A DNA stretch of 64,000 nucleotides from Dyadobacter flavalbus (lineage in GTDB: Bacteria > Bacteroidota > Bacteroidia > Cytophagales > Spirosomataceae): positions 1 to 64,000 of the forward strand of contig NZ_VBSN01000049.1 of assembly GCF_006149045.1 (NCBI RefSeq), in the 5' to 3' direction. Shown here piece by piece: positions 17,564 through 25,891 of the stretch. Both the position numbers and the translations under genes were made by a program. How positions within the stretch are numbered: the first letter of the stretch is position 1; every line of letters starts with the position of its first letter. The notes beneath the pieces are model-generated. The model ran no database searches. It worked only from the letters and a program-made list of their open reading frames with translations, and was not told where the DNA came from.

Positions 17564-18400
17564 ATGTTAAAACATTCCGTAAAAGTATTTTGCATTCTTC
17601 TGGCACTTCTGGGCAGCAGCTGTTCATTGCAGGACCATACGATACCCGAGCCGGAAAATCCGGATCCCGGAACACCGGTTACCAATGAATTCAAGGTTTC
17701 TACTACGGGTGTGAAACAGGAAGGAGATAAATTGTATCTGCAAGGAAATGTTGATCAGGTTGATTTTACGCATCAAATTGATCCTAATGATGATGGAGAT
17801 ATAGGTATCGTTGGCTTTCTTGTAAGTTCTCGAGTTACTAATGATACTCCTATTAATCCTGATCCTCGTTATGATACTGATCCTTCAGTAAGGTTTTACT
17901 TTTTAAAGGATTTTGTTGATTATCCATCTGGATACTTAGAAATTGGACCTGTTAGCATATTAGAGCCATTTGCATTTACTGAAATTTATTTTAGGACGGT
18001 TTTGATACTAAAAGACAAAGTTATTTATGGTAATGTATTTCATCAATCTGGTTTATCTCTTCCTGCTAATATAACACCTTGGAAATTAACTACTAACTCA
18101 TACGTTGCTGATGGATCGCTACATCTTTCACTTACAGAACAGGGCCAAATTCCAGGACAAGAAGTTGGTTTTGTTGTAAGTTATAAGGAGAAAGATTCTG
18201 ATAAAATAAAAGATACACCTACAATTTTGGACAAAAGGATAGTAATTGACTGGAGAAATGGAAGCAAAGGTTCTTACTTGAAAAAAAGTGGTTATTTACA
18301 AAAGATCAATTTCAACTACACAGAACTTTACTTCCGCTCTTACTTGATTTTACAGGACGGCAGTATTGTTTATGGTAATGTTGTTCACGTGAAAAAATGA
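17564..18400 (+). CDS. Lipoprotein with two copies of an unknown beta-rich domain
   Basis: A 278-residue lipoprotein (lipobox LLGSSC, Cys20), then a Pro/Glu-rich linker (PEPENPDPGTP). The mature part contains an internal duplication. Residues 137-160 (FTEIYFRTVLILKDKVIYGN) correspond to residues 252-272 (YTELYFRSYLILQDGSIVYG), and IVGFLVSS near 82 corresponds to EVGFVVSY near 200. Two domains of about 100-115 residues are therefore likely, each ending in the strand pattern YFR-x5-L-x-D-x3-YGNV-H. I do not recognise the family. The DNA from about 17750 is clearly more AT-rich than the first 150 bp of the gene and the neighbouring genes, which hints at transfer or recombination. A strong terminator follows. 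Confidence 0.75.
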   Translation: MLKHSVKVFCILLALLGSSCSLQDHTIPEPENPDPGTPVTNEFKVSTTGVKQEGDKLYLQGNVDQVDFTHQIDPNDDGDIGIVGFLVSSRVTNDTPINPDPRYDTDPSVRFYFLKDFVDYPSGYLEIGPVSILEPFAFTEIYFRTVLILKDKVIYGNVFHQSGLSLPANITPWKLTTNSYVADGSLHLSLTEQGQIPGQEVGFVVSYKEKDSDKIKDTPTILDKRIVIDWRNGSKGSYLKKSGYLQKINFNYTELYFRSYLILQDGSIVYGNVVHVKK

Positions 18401-18432
18401 TTTTGTCAGTTTTGTTTAAACTGAATAATGCA

Positions 18433-18467
18433 AAACGACCTTCTTATGCAATTTAAGAAGGTCGTTT
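18433..18467 (+). terminator. Rho-independent terminator behind the duplicated-domain lipoprotein gene
   Basis: A perfect 14-bp stem, AAACGACCTTCTTA (18433-18446) with TAAGAAGGTCGTTT (18454-18467), has a 7-nt loop. The stem itself ends in T's on either strand, so it could work in both directions. Confidence 0.8.
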
Positions 18468-18746
18468 CATAAGTAATTGCTCTGTGATTTGCTCGTTGGT
18501 TACTTTTTTTTAATCCTAGTTTAGTATTCTTCTATGTATCATATTTGCCGAGCGACTTACACAAATTTATTCCCTGCAATTTCCTTACAAACTTACCTGT
18601 CACTACTCTCATTCGGAATCTGAAATCTTAAATCAAATGGCTTTGTGATCCTAGCAGAATTCCCTGACGTTGAGTTTTTTACTATCCATAAATGATCAAA
18701 TTAAGTTGTACCTGATCCTGTGAAGACACAGGACCAAAGCAAACCA

Positions 18747-19112
18747 CTATGCAGCTTTGGCTCTTGTGAAATTAAGCTGTCCTGGCAAATTCAACTGGCA
18801 TTGCCGGATCTTGTTGCTGTCCGGTTCACTGAGAAGAATTTCCTTTATACATCCATTCGTCCTGCCTCCTACTTCCAGCCTGATTCGCAGTTGTTCGTTA
18901 TCATCAAAAACAGCATCTTTTGTTAACTCAACCGGCATCATTATAATCGGATGAGGCTTTGGAAACTGAAAAATCAGGATCGGAACGTTACAGATTATTT
19001 CCAGACTTAAAATCAGCTGCTGCAATGCAGTTTCATTAATCCCGTCTTCATTGATCCTGACCACAAACCCGCTTGAATTCAATATCATTCTTTTTTCTTC
19101 ACTAGTTTTCAT
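18747..19112 (-). CDS. Hypothetical protein
   Basis: A 121-residue protein of unknown function starting MKTSEEKRMILNSSG. A nine-residue longer start at 19139 is possible but less natural. It alternates beta-strand-like and helix-like segments (GFVVRINEDG, LQQLILSLEIICNVPILIFQ, QLRIRLEVGG) and has no signal peptide or membrane span, suggesting a small cytoplasmic domain. It has no obvious operon partner; the 346 bp between the preceding lipoprotein gene and this one contain only the terminator. I recognise no family. Confidence 0.5.
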   Translation of the reverse strand: MKTSEEKRMILNSSGFVVRINEDGINETALQQLILSLEIICNVPILIFQFPKPHPIIMMPVELTKDAVFDDNEQLRIRLEVGGRTNGCIKEILLSEPDSNKIRQCQLNLPGQLNFTRAKAA

Positions 19113-19436
19113 ATTGCAAAGTGTCATTGTAACTGACAAAAAAATTATACAGATTATAATTTACGTTCAAAACAGGCTTGATATTGTAAATATCATTCTG
19201 ATGTTGAAAATAATATCAATGTTAGGGATAATTATGGTAAATGTCAAGTAGTTAACAAAAATTTACAATCCGGGCAGAGCCATCCGGCAAAACCTGCGGG
19301 AAATAGCCGGTTCAGCTGCATTACACAAAATAGCTTTGGCTGAGAAAACGTTTGAAACAGACCGTTTAGCTATTGGCAGCCGTATTCTTGAACGGAAAAA
19401 AATGGGTCCGAACGGTGACCCAAACAGCACGGGCAT

Positions 19437-19470
19437 AAAAAAACGGACCTTCATGTTCAGGGCCGTTTTT
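19437..19470 (-). terminator. Terminator behind the response regulator gene
   Basis: On the minus strand a stem with AAAAACGG/CCGTTTTT arms is followed by a run of seven T's, about 25 bp after the stop of the response regulator at 19496. The remainder of the 383-bp spacer from 19113 to 19495 holds no supported gene. Confidence 0.7.
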
Positions 19471-19495
19471 CTAAGCAGAATTTGAGATATGATTA

Positions 19496-19921
19496 TTACC
19501 GCATAAATCCGGGCAACAGGCATAACTGCCAGTATTTCAGTATTATAGACAAGTCCTCTTTGAGCTTCGGATAGTTACTGGATTTTACAAAATATCCTTG
19601 AACCGTTGTTTTAAATGCTTCCTGAACTGTCTTGCTGTGGTCCGATGTTGTAAAAAACAGGAAAGGCACTGCCCTTTCTTTCAGAAGCGGTGAATTTTCT
19701 ATGTAATTTCTGATTTCTATTCCGTTCATTAAAGGCAGGTTGATGTCGCAGATAATCAGAAACGGCTGTTCGTGACTGGATCCAAGGTATTCAATCACCT
19801 GAATTCCGTCCTGAAAAAAAAGCACACGGTTTGTAATTCCTATTTCCCGTAATGCTTGCGTAATGAGCAGTTGATCGTCTTCATCGTCTTCAACTAAAAA
19901 AATGGGTCCTGAATGTGACAT
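19496..19921 (-). CDS. Single-domain response regulator (receiver only, Rcp1-like)
   Basis: A 141-residue CheY-type receiver with no output domain. The acidic pair and phosphoacceptor are seen as VEDDEDD (Asp12, Asp13) and ICDINLPLMNG (Asp59). The switch Thr lies in FFTTSD (about 91-92) and the conserved Lys in YFVKSSN (Lys113). The FLVEDDEDDQLL start and the long alpha-4 region put it with the Rcp1-type regulators that usually partner hybrid or phytochrome-like histidine kinases. No kinase is adjacent, so the partner must be elsewhere. It probably relays phosphate or binds a target protein directly. A terminator follows it. Confidence 0.92.
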   Translation of the reverse strand: MSHSGPIFLVEDDEDDQLLITQALREIGITNRVLFFQDGIQVIEYLGSSHEQPFLIICDINLPLMNGIEIRNYIENSPLLKERAVPFLFFTTSDHSKTVQEAFKTTVQGYFVKSSNYPKLKEDLSIILKYWQLCLLPGFMR

Positions 19922-20054
19922 ATAATCCTGATAAGCGGTATTCGCTATTCTTTTATGTTAGAACGGGCGATTAGACATCTGATTGATCCCGTTTTGAAAG
20001 ATTCCAAATTTGCAGGATAAATGGCCGTTTATATAACCAAAACCATCATATAAA

Positions 20055-20264
20055 TCAGCCCAGCCTGACCGCTTTAAAGGTTATCTCGGCAAAATCTGTT
20101 CCATCTGTCTGGTTCTCTATGGTTACCGGTTCCGAAGTTATCAGATAATCATAACCCTCATGCCGGAAAAATGCACCGGGTTTCACTTCATCGCAAGCAT
20201 TAGCAACAAATTCGTAGCCATTAGTTAAATCCTTGATTTTGCTGTATACTTTTATTTCAATCAT
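20055..20264 (-). CDS. Small hypothetical protein (69 aa)
   Basis: A 69-residue acidic protein starting MIEIKVYSKIKDLTNGYEF. The frame extends back to 20321, but that extension (MLVRINTCNLAMKT) looks like leader. The sequence suggests a compact beta-rich domain (FFRHEGYDYLITSEPVTIEN, AEITFKAVRLG). No signal peptide, metal motif or family is recognised. The gene stands alone between the response regulator and permease genes. Confidence 0.55.
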   Translation of the reverse strand: MIEIKVYSKIKDLTNGYEFVANACDEVKPGAFFRHEGYDYLITSEPVTIENQTDGTDFAEITFKAVRLG

Positions 20265-20384
20265 TTTACTGTTTAAACATGTTTTCATAGCTAAATTACA
20301 TGTATTTATACGAACTAACAATTGCTAAATAGAATTATTTTGTAGAAATAAATCTATTTTTGGTGAATTAGTCTACATAAACAG

Positions 20385-20413
20385 ACAGCATCAGGCATAA
20401 AGCCTGATGCTGT
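20385..20413 (-). terminator. Hairpin downstream of the AI-2E family permease gene
   Basis: A perfect 12-bp stem (ACAGCATCAGGC / GCCTGATGCTGT) with a 5-nt loop lies 60 bp behind the permease stop on the minus strand. The following T content is weak (CTGTTTATG), so termination efficiency is uncertain. Confidence 0.5.
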
Positions 20414-20472
20414 TGAAAATTCCACGATTTCGCTGAACATGCTTTTAATATGATCCTTTCTTATCCAGAAGT

Positions 20473-21600
20473 TCAGGGAACATCCAGATTGGCCTTTTGA
20501 CCCAGGTTTTCTTCATCCTGCATCACTTCCTTGATGGCCGATTTGGAATGAGGCTGACTTTCATCTTCCCCCAGTAATATTCCCCACGGATTAAGCCCTT
20601 CCACTCTGTCGAAAATAACCTTGAAAATGGCAATAATCGGAATCGACAGAAACATGCCTGTGATTCCCCAGATCATTTCGCCCAGTACAAGCCCGATCAG
20701 CGCGATCAGTGTATTGATCTTTACTTTGGAGCCTACGATTTTCGGCATAATGTAATTGCTGTCCACAAGGTGAATCCCGACAAGGGCAAGTAGTACAAAA
20801 AGAACCTGGCCGGTACCCGCCGTTGCAAAAGTGATCAGACTGGCCAGCAGCAAAGCAGTCAGGATTCCGATGTACGGAATCAGGTTCAATATGCCGGTGA
20901 TCAATCCGAGAAGGAATGCGTATTTCACACCTATCGCCCAGAAAGCAACGCACGTAAGCCCGGTCACCAGCAGCATCTGGAGAAAAAGCCCGACAATGTA
21001 TTTTTTTACGATATACTGAATCTGGCTTACGATATCGTAAACGATCACGCTGTGCTGCTCAAACAGCGCAACTATAAAACGCAGCAGCAGTCTCCGGTGA
21101 AGCAGTATGAAAAAAGTATACAGAAATATAAAAAGCATTGACAGCAAAATCGACGAAACGGACAGCAGCGTATTTCCGATCAGCGTCGTACCGGTATTGA
21201 CGGCCTTTGTTGCAGAGCCGTTGATATAATTCATCTGCTCCTTGCTGTCTACATGAAAAGTAACTTCTATCCAGTTCTGCAGACTTTTCGTAGTATCCAG
21301 AACTTGCTCTTTAAATGCAGGCCAGTCCTGCGCGAGTGCAGTTAACTGGGCACCAAGAATCGTAAAAACGGCAGCGATACCAACAATCAAACTCAGCAGA
21401 GCGGTCATCGAGGATAGTGCCCGCGGAAAATGCAGACGGTATTCAAGAAACGTTGCGAAAGGAAGCAGCAGCAATGAAAACAGAAGTGCAAAAATCAGCG
21501 GAGCCAGCAGGGACTGGCCGATTACAGCGATGTAAACGAGGCAAATTATACTGATCAGGACCTGGGCAAGTCGCGTGTAAAATGGTACAGAACGGATCAT
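20473..21600 (-). CDS. AI-2E family transporter (PerM/YdiK-like permease)
   Basis: A 375-residue multi-span inner-membrane protein. It has two N-terminal helices (VLISIICLVYIAVIGQSLLA and PLIFALLFSLLLLPFATFLE), a central extracytoplasmic region and a C-terminal helical block with the family signature GILNLIPYIGILTALLLA and VGSKVKINTLIALIGLVLGE. The family name comes from E. coli TqsA, but most members have unknown substrates and some act as Na+/H+ antiporters, so a quorum-sensing role should not be assumed. A hydrophilic tail of about 30 residues follows the last helix. It appears monocistronic. Confidence 0.88.
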   Translation of the reverse strand: MIRSVPFYTRLAQVLISIICLVYIAVIGQSLLAPLIFALLFSLLLLPFATFLEYRLHFPRALSSMTALLSLIVGIAAVFTILGAQLTALAQDWPAFKEQVLDTTKSLQNWIEVTFHVDSKEQMNYINGSATKAVNTGTTLIGNTLLSVSSILLSMLFIFLYTFFILLHRRLLLRFIVALFEQHSVIVYDIVSQIQYIVKKYIVGLFLQMLLVTGLTCVAFWAIGVKYAFLLGLITGILNLIPYIGILTALLLASLITFATAGTGQVLFVLLALVGIHLVDSNYIMPKIVGSKVKINTLIALIGLVLGEMIWGITGMFLSIPIIAIFKVIFDRVEGLNPWGILLGEDESQPHSKSAIKEVMQDEENLGQKANLDVP

Positions 21601-21726
21601 CGGATTGTTAACGGGATTAATATACGGTATACCGGATGCATAACATAATCATGCCGGATTATACCTGTAAACGTTCTGTTCAAAAAATAATGATGTTGTC
21701 TATTTATTTAGAGGTCAAACCGGGAA

Positions 21727-22881
21727 TTAATTCACCTTTTTCAAGATCCAGTCTGACATTTCAGACAATGCCTCAGGTGAAAAAGTCTGTTCAATCACCT
21801 TGTATTCAGCCGGCGAACCGGTTTCACATTCTTGAAAAAGATGGTTCAGCCGTGGAAATTCCTTGACGGTAACTTTTTCATTTCCACCTTTGATCAGTGC
21901 ATTGCGTATCGCGGGTAAATTGTCTTTGGATGTTACCTGCAGATCCTTTGCTCCGTTCAACGCAAGCACGGGACATTTCACTTTTTCCAGTGCAGTGGCG
22001 GGATCATATCTGAACAGGTATTGTGCCCATTGGGACGAAAGCATGGAAATCTGGGCGGCAATGTACTGTTCTCTGCTCGTACCCGGCGGTAATAATTGCA
22101 CCGGAACATTCTTTACCTTCTCATTTGCTGCATAGCGGGTAAGATCCGCTTTAAGCGTAGCCGTACCTTCTGAAACCGATATCATTTCATAAATATCCGA
22201 ATTGATGGTTTTCAGCGTCACAATTTCATTTTCAGGAACACCGAACGCTCTTGCAATCAGTTCACTCTGAATCAACATCATTTTCCGCAGCGGAATCGCA
22301 GGTGCCGCCAGTAAAACCATAAAACGGACGTCTTCCGACTTTGAAGCGATCATCGGCGCAATGATTCCGCCTTCGCTGTGCCCGGCAAGACCTATTTTTT
22401 CTTTATTGATTTCCTTTCTTGTTTTCAGATAATCAATTGCACTGCTTACATCCGTAGCGAAATCCTCCGAAGTTGCTATCATGAAATTCCCCGTCGATTT
22501 GCCGCAACCTCTGTCATCAAATCTCAGAACGGCAATTCCCTTTCTGGTCAGATAATCCGAAATAACAAGGAAAGGTTTGTGACCAAGTATTTCTTCATCC
22601 CTGTTTTGAGGGCCGCTGCCGCTTATCAGGATGACAACCGGAAAATTTCCTTTTTTGGAAGGTAAAGTCAATGTTCCTGCAAGCGTGATTTTTGCCGTAG
22701 TATTTTCAAATGTTACGTTTTCGCTGTGATACGGATAGGGTTCCTGTGGTTCCTGTGATCGTTTCTGCGGCTTGTCCAGCCAGAAAGTCAGCATGATCAC
22801 TGAGGCAATAAACAAAGAAACGATCAGAAGTATAGCTGTCTTTTTCACATCAGAGATTTTAGCAGTTGCAGGAATCCTCAA
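21727..22881 (-). CDS. Membrane-anchored alpha/beta hydrolase
   Basis: A 384-residue alpha/beta hydrolase with one N-terminal membrane anchor or uncleaved signal (ILLIVSLFIASVIMLTFWL, about 17-36). The core shows the oxyanion region ISGSGPQNRDE, FDDRGCGKSTG and the nucleophile elbow G-H-S169-E-G-G. The probable acid is in LALNGAKDLQV and the histidine in FPRLNHLFQ. Closest in style are the S9-related esterases and peptidases annotated as alpha/beta hydrolases in Bacteroidota. The substrate is not predictable. It faces the periplasm if the anchor is N-in. No operon partner is seen. Confidence 0.85.
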   Translation of the reverse strand: MRIPATAKISDVKKTAILLIVSLFIASVIMLTFWLDKPQKRSQEPQEPYPYHSENVTFENTTAKITLAGTLTLPSKKGNFPVVILISGSGPQNRDEEILGHKPFLVISDYLTRKGIAVLRFDDRGCGKSTGNFMIATSEDFATDVSSAIDYLKTRKEINKEKIGLAGHSEGGIIAPMIASKSEDVRFMVLLAAPAIPLRKMMLIQSELIARAFGVPENEIVTLKTINSDIYEMISVSEGTATLKADLTRYAANEKVKNVPVQLLPPGTSREQYIAAQISMLSSQWAQYLFRYDPATALEKVKCPVLALNGAKDLQVTSKDNLPAIRNALIKGGNEKVTVKEFPRLNHLFQECETGSPAEYKVIEQTFSPEALSEMSDWILKKVN

Positions 22882-22969
22882 ATAAAAATAGCTGAATTAA
22901 ATTGATTCATTATCAGAAAATTATCCTAAAATCTGTTAAATAAAAGCAATTTGATTTTATACAAGAAAA

Positions 22970-23002
22970 CCGGAGCAATCCCGATAACAGGAATTACTCC
23001 GG
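22970..23002 (-). terminator. Terminator behind the AraC-SDR-Atu4866 unit
   Basis: On the minus strand CCGGAGTAAT...ATTGCTCCGG forms a stem followed by TTTTCTTG, about 90 bp behind the stop of the Atu4866-like gene. The stem has one internal mismatch and a 12-nt loop. Confidence 0.5.
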
Positions 23003-23090
23003 CTGCAAATCCGGTAAATTTCAGGACAAGCTCAGAAAGAATACTTTTAAATTCCAGCAGACCATTTCGTCCGTTTCAAAACAAGCGGGC

Positions 23091-23354
23091 TTAATTGATC
23101 TTAGTTCCTTCCCGATAGAATACGTAGCCGCCGTGATGCAGGATATTTTCTCCTTCAAAGTCGCCGTCGGCTGTAAATCCGGTATCATCCCAGTATTCGA
23201 TATGCGTGCCGCTGATTTCGTAACGGCCGGTATAGGCACTTTTTCTGGCACCGCGCTGCTCGTCATAACGACCGCCCGGCAGCAATTCCTGCCGGATATA
23301 GCCATCGGCAGTTACCCACATGCCAATGAAGCTGTTTTCAGGATTGTTTGCCAT
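23091..23354 (-). CDS. Atu4866-domain protein
   Basis: An 87-residue protein matching the Atu4866 family (PF11512): FIGMWVTADGYIRQELLPGG, RYEISGTHIEYWDDTGFTAD and LHHGGYVFYRE are its characteristic strands. The family forms a small beta-barrel of unknown function, often next to short-chain dehydrogenases. Here its start overlaps the stop of the SDR gene by one base, indicating translational coupling. It may bind a small molecule linked to the SDR reaction, but this is only inferred from context. Confidence 0.85.
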   Translation of the reverse strand: MANNPENSFIGMWVTADGYIRQELLPGGRYDEQRGARKSAYTGRYEISGTHIEYWDDTGFTADGDFEGENILHHGGYVFYREGTKIN

Positions 23355-24103
23355 TATATGTTTTTTTGTGCCGTCGGACGAACGACCAGTTCATTCACAT
23401 CCACATCATCCGGCTGCGATACGGCGAATGCCACTGCGCGCGCAATTGCTTCTGCGGGCAGCAGGTCAAGCCGAAACTGTTCCACAGCCTGTTTTTTCAG
23501 CGAAGGGTCCGAAATGGTTTCCGCCAGCTCGGATTCCGTTGCGCCGGGTGCCACAAGCGTCACACGGATGTTTCTGCCCACTTCCTGCCGCAGTCCGTCC
23601 GAAATGGCACGAACGGCAAATTTGGTGGCGCTGTAAACAACGGAAGTCGGCCCCACCCAGCGGTCGCCAACGGATGTAATGTTCACAAACTGTCCGCTGT
23701 TTTTAGCTTCAAATACGGGCAGCGCAGCCGCAATCCCATGCAGAACACCTTTGATGTTCACATCGATCATGCGGTGCCATTCGTCAATTTTATAGGCATT
23801 GATGTAAGAAAGCGGCATCAGGCCGGCATTATTTACCATCACATCCAGATCACCGAACGTATCCCTTGCAAACTGTACGAATTTCTTTGCATCATCGGGC
23901 TGCGTTACGTCCAGTGAAGTAAACGCCGCTTCACCGCCTGCATTTTGAATGCCTTTTACTATTTGTTCCAGTTTTTCTGTTCGCCTGGCTCCTAAAATTA
24001 CTTTTGCTCCCTCTTTGGCCAGATAACGTGCAATAGCTTCTCCGATGCCGCTGCTTGCGCCTGTAATGGCCACTACTTTTCCTTTTATTCCTGAATTGTT
24101 CAT
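23354..24103 (-). CDS. SDR family oxidoreductase
   Basis: A 249-residue classical short-chain dehydrogenase/reductase. It has the cofactor motif T-G-A-S-S-G-I-G at 14-21, NNAGLMPLS, the catalytic serine region NITSVGDRW and the Y-S-A-T-K motif around residue 157. An arginine pair after the second strand (GARRTEK) favours NADP(H). It is close to the clavaldehyde-dehydrogenase-like or serine 3-dehydrogenase-like SDRs common in Bacteroidota. It is coupled to the Atu4866 gene and lies 119 bp behind an AraC regulator on the same strand, which probably controls it. Confidence 0.9.
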   Translation of the reverse strand: MNNSGIKGKVVAITGASSGIGEAIARYLAKEGAKVILGARRTEKLEQIVKGIQNAGGEAAFTSLDVTQPDDAKKFVQFARDTFGDLDVMVNNAGLMPLSYINAYKIDEWHRMIDVNIKGVLHGIAAALPVFEAKNSGQFVNITSVGDRWVGPTSVVYSATKFAVRAISDGLRQEVGRNIRVTLVAPGATESELAETISDPSLKKQAVEQFRLDLLPAEAIARAVAFAVSQPDDVDVNELVVRPTAQKNI

Positions 24104-24222
24104 AATTAAGTTTTGATAATCAGCTTAGAAATTTTGGTTCTGTTATTTGCATTTTTTGTGTTGCAAATGTCAGAAAAGCCGTTTTTTCCAGATTGCCGAG
24201 ATCAAACCAAAAATGTGAAAAA

Positions 24223-25131
24223 TCAAGCAACAGCCGTTTTACGGAAGATTCCGGGCGTCTGGTTTACCGTTTTCTTGAAAAAAGAGATAAAATGCGATGG
24301 CTCTTCAAAGCCCAGACAATAACCGATTTCGGAAATATTCCAGTCCGTGTATTTCAGCAGGATCATGGCTTCCTGCATAATCCGTTCGGCAATGAACTCC
24401 GAAGTGGTTTTTCCCGTAACCGACTTCAATGCGCGGTTCAGATGATTCGTATGAATGGAAAGATGCGTTGCAAAGTCGGCCGGATTTCTCAGCTGCATCC
24501 TGTTTTCACTGGACTCAATGGGAAACTGGCGTTCGAGCAGGTCCGAAAACAACGAAGAAATACGCGCATTGGCATTGCTGTCCTGAGCGGAAGTTGCCTC
24601 GGCCGGCTTCATTTTAATGGCTTTGTGAACTAGTTGCAGCACCAGGGTCCTGATCAGATCATACTTGTACGCATATCCGGAATTTATTTCGGTAAATATG
24701 TTCTCAAAAACGGATCGGAGTTCTTCCAATTCCGCTTGGTTCAGCGGATAAACCGGATCTGCGCCAAGCTGAAAAACGGGGTAATCCTTTATATTTCCGA
24801 AATTGGAAAAGAATGCATCCGTAAAAACACAGAAACAACCGTCCTGCTGCATTTCCAAAGGTTCCCATTTATAAGGAACCAGCGGGTTGGCAAACAATAA
24901 GGCGGCGTCGTTTACTTCAATGATTTTATCGGCATACGAAAACCGGTTGCGGCCGATGATCAGCGCGATTTTATAATATTCTTTTCTGTTGTAAGGAACT
25001 TCCCTGGCGTCCGGCCCGACAAAATCATGGTTCCGGAAAATATTGAAATGCCCGATTTCCTTTTTCAGGTTTTCCGGTACTGCATTCAGTTTTTTCAGGT
25101 AAAAATCCTCGATCCTTTCCGTTTTTTCCAT
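24223..25131 (-). CDS. AraC family transcriptional regulator
   Basis: A 302-residue regulator with an N-terminal cupin-like sensing domain (about 1-170; FSYADKIIEVNDAALLFANP) and a C-terminal AraC DNA-binding domain with two helix-turn-helix units. The first reads FATHLSIHTNHLNRALKSVT and the second WNISEIGYCLGFEEPSHFI, then FFKKTVNQTPGIFRK. It lies upstream of, and in the same direction as, the SDR-Atu4866 pair, so it most likely regulates that pair. The inducer is unknown. Confidence 0.9.
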   Translation of the reverse strand: MEKTERIEDFYLKKLNAVPENLKKEIGHFNIFRNHDFVGPDAREVPYNRKEYYKIALIIGRNRFSYADKIIEVNDAALLFANPLVPYKWEPLEMQQDGCFCVFTDAFFSNFGNIKDYPVFQLGADPVYPLNQAELEELRSVFENIFTEINSGYAYKYDLIRTLVLQLVHKAIKMKPAEATSAQDSNANARISSLFSDLLERQFPIESSENRMQLRNPADFATHLSIHTNHLNRALKSVTGKTTSEFIAERIMQEAMILLKYTDWNISEIGYCLGFEEPSHFISFFKKTVNQTPGIFRKTAVA

Positions 25132-25257
25132 TGTACAGCCGTTTGCTTTTTGGTTAGAACAAAAATAACAAAATTCAGCAACGACCGTTCCCGTGACGGC
25201 TCTCAGGAATCCGGCAAGTTTCCTCGCTTTTGCAGGATTCAGAAAAAAAAAGCGCTT

Positions 25258-25494
25258 TCAGGCTTTGGCTGCGACTTTAAACTGCAGATAATCGCAGAAC
25301 TGCCTTACGGTCTGAAGCTGCAGATAATCTTCGTCCGGGATCGTGATGTGAAACCGGTCTTCGATATCAATAACCAGATCCACGGTATCCAGACTGTCCA
25401 GACCAAGATCGCGTTCAAGATGTGCATCTGCGGTAATTGCGTGAAAAGGTAAACCGGAGTTGGCCGCCAACAAGGCCAGAAGCTGCTCATTCAT
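25258..25494 (-). CDS. Acyl carrier protein
   Basis: A 78-residue acyl carrier protein. The phosphopantetheine attachment site is Ser34 in GLDSLDTVDLV, flanked by an acidic helix (IDIEDRFHITIPDEDY). It differs from a housekeeping FabF-linked ACP in its N-terminus (NEQLLALLAANSGLPFHAIT) and has no fatty-acid synthesis gene next to it. It is therefore probably a secondary ACP used by an unlinked pathway. A start at 25490 is not needed; 25494 gives a natural MNEQ start. Confidence 0.88.
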   Translation of the reverse strand: MNEQLLALLAANSGLPFHAITADAHLERDLGLDSLDTVDLVIDIEDRFHITIPDEDYLQLQTVRQFCDYLQFKVAAKA

Positions 25495-25852
25495 ATGAAT
25501 TCCGTTTGGTAAAATGGAGTTATTTCCAGTAGAATTTCACTGCATAGCCCGGACCCGAATTGTTTGTTAAAGATGATGGACAAAAAACAGCCTCAAAGCA
25601 AAGCTGTCTGATTTCTGTACATAAGTACTGCGGAAATACGGGAAACGTGTCAGTCCAACGCAGATTTTATGATTTTTTAACTTTGCCGGAATGGGCTTAT
25701 GCGCTTTAAAGCATTGAAATTCCTGCCTGAAATCAAGTCCGGAAATAACAGACCTGACCGTATTTCCGATGCATTGCCAGCGCCTTATAATAAGTTGCAG
25801 AAAGCATTTTCTGCCGGTTACTATATATTACATCAGGAATATACCACGAAAT

Positions 25853-25879
25853 GTAACCAAACGTTAACAGGTTTTAACT
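25853..25879 (+). promoter_or_regulatory. Three TAAC hexamers upstream of the TonB receptor gene (possible Pho-like box)
   Basis: GTAACC (25853), TTAACA (25864) and TTAACT (25874) are spaced 11 and 10 bp, ending 12 bp before the start codon. The arrangement resembles PhoB/PhoP-type direct repeats, but the spacing is not exact and the position is very close to the ATG. The 397-bp spacer also contains a TAnnTTTG-type promoter box, TAACTTTG, at 25679-25686. No gene is supported in the spacer. Confidence 0.3.
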
Positions 25880-25891
25880 TACGCTCGAAGT

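Noticed and set aside
19263..19495. Plus-strand frame reading protein-like (REIAGSAALHKIALAEKTFE) behind the response regulator
   Set aside because: It has an upstream stop and no start codon near its beginning, overlaps the regulator's terminator, and matches no family I know. Chance or an old fragment.
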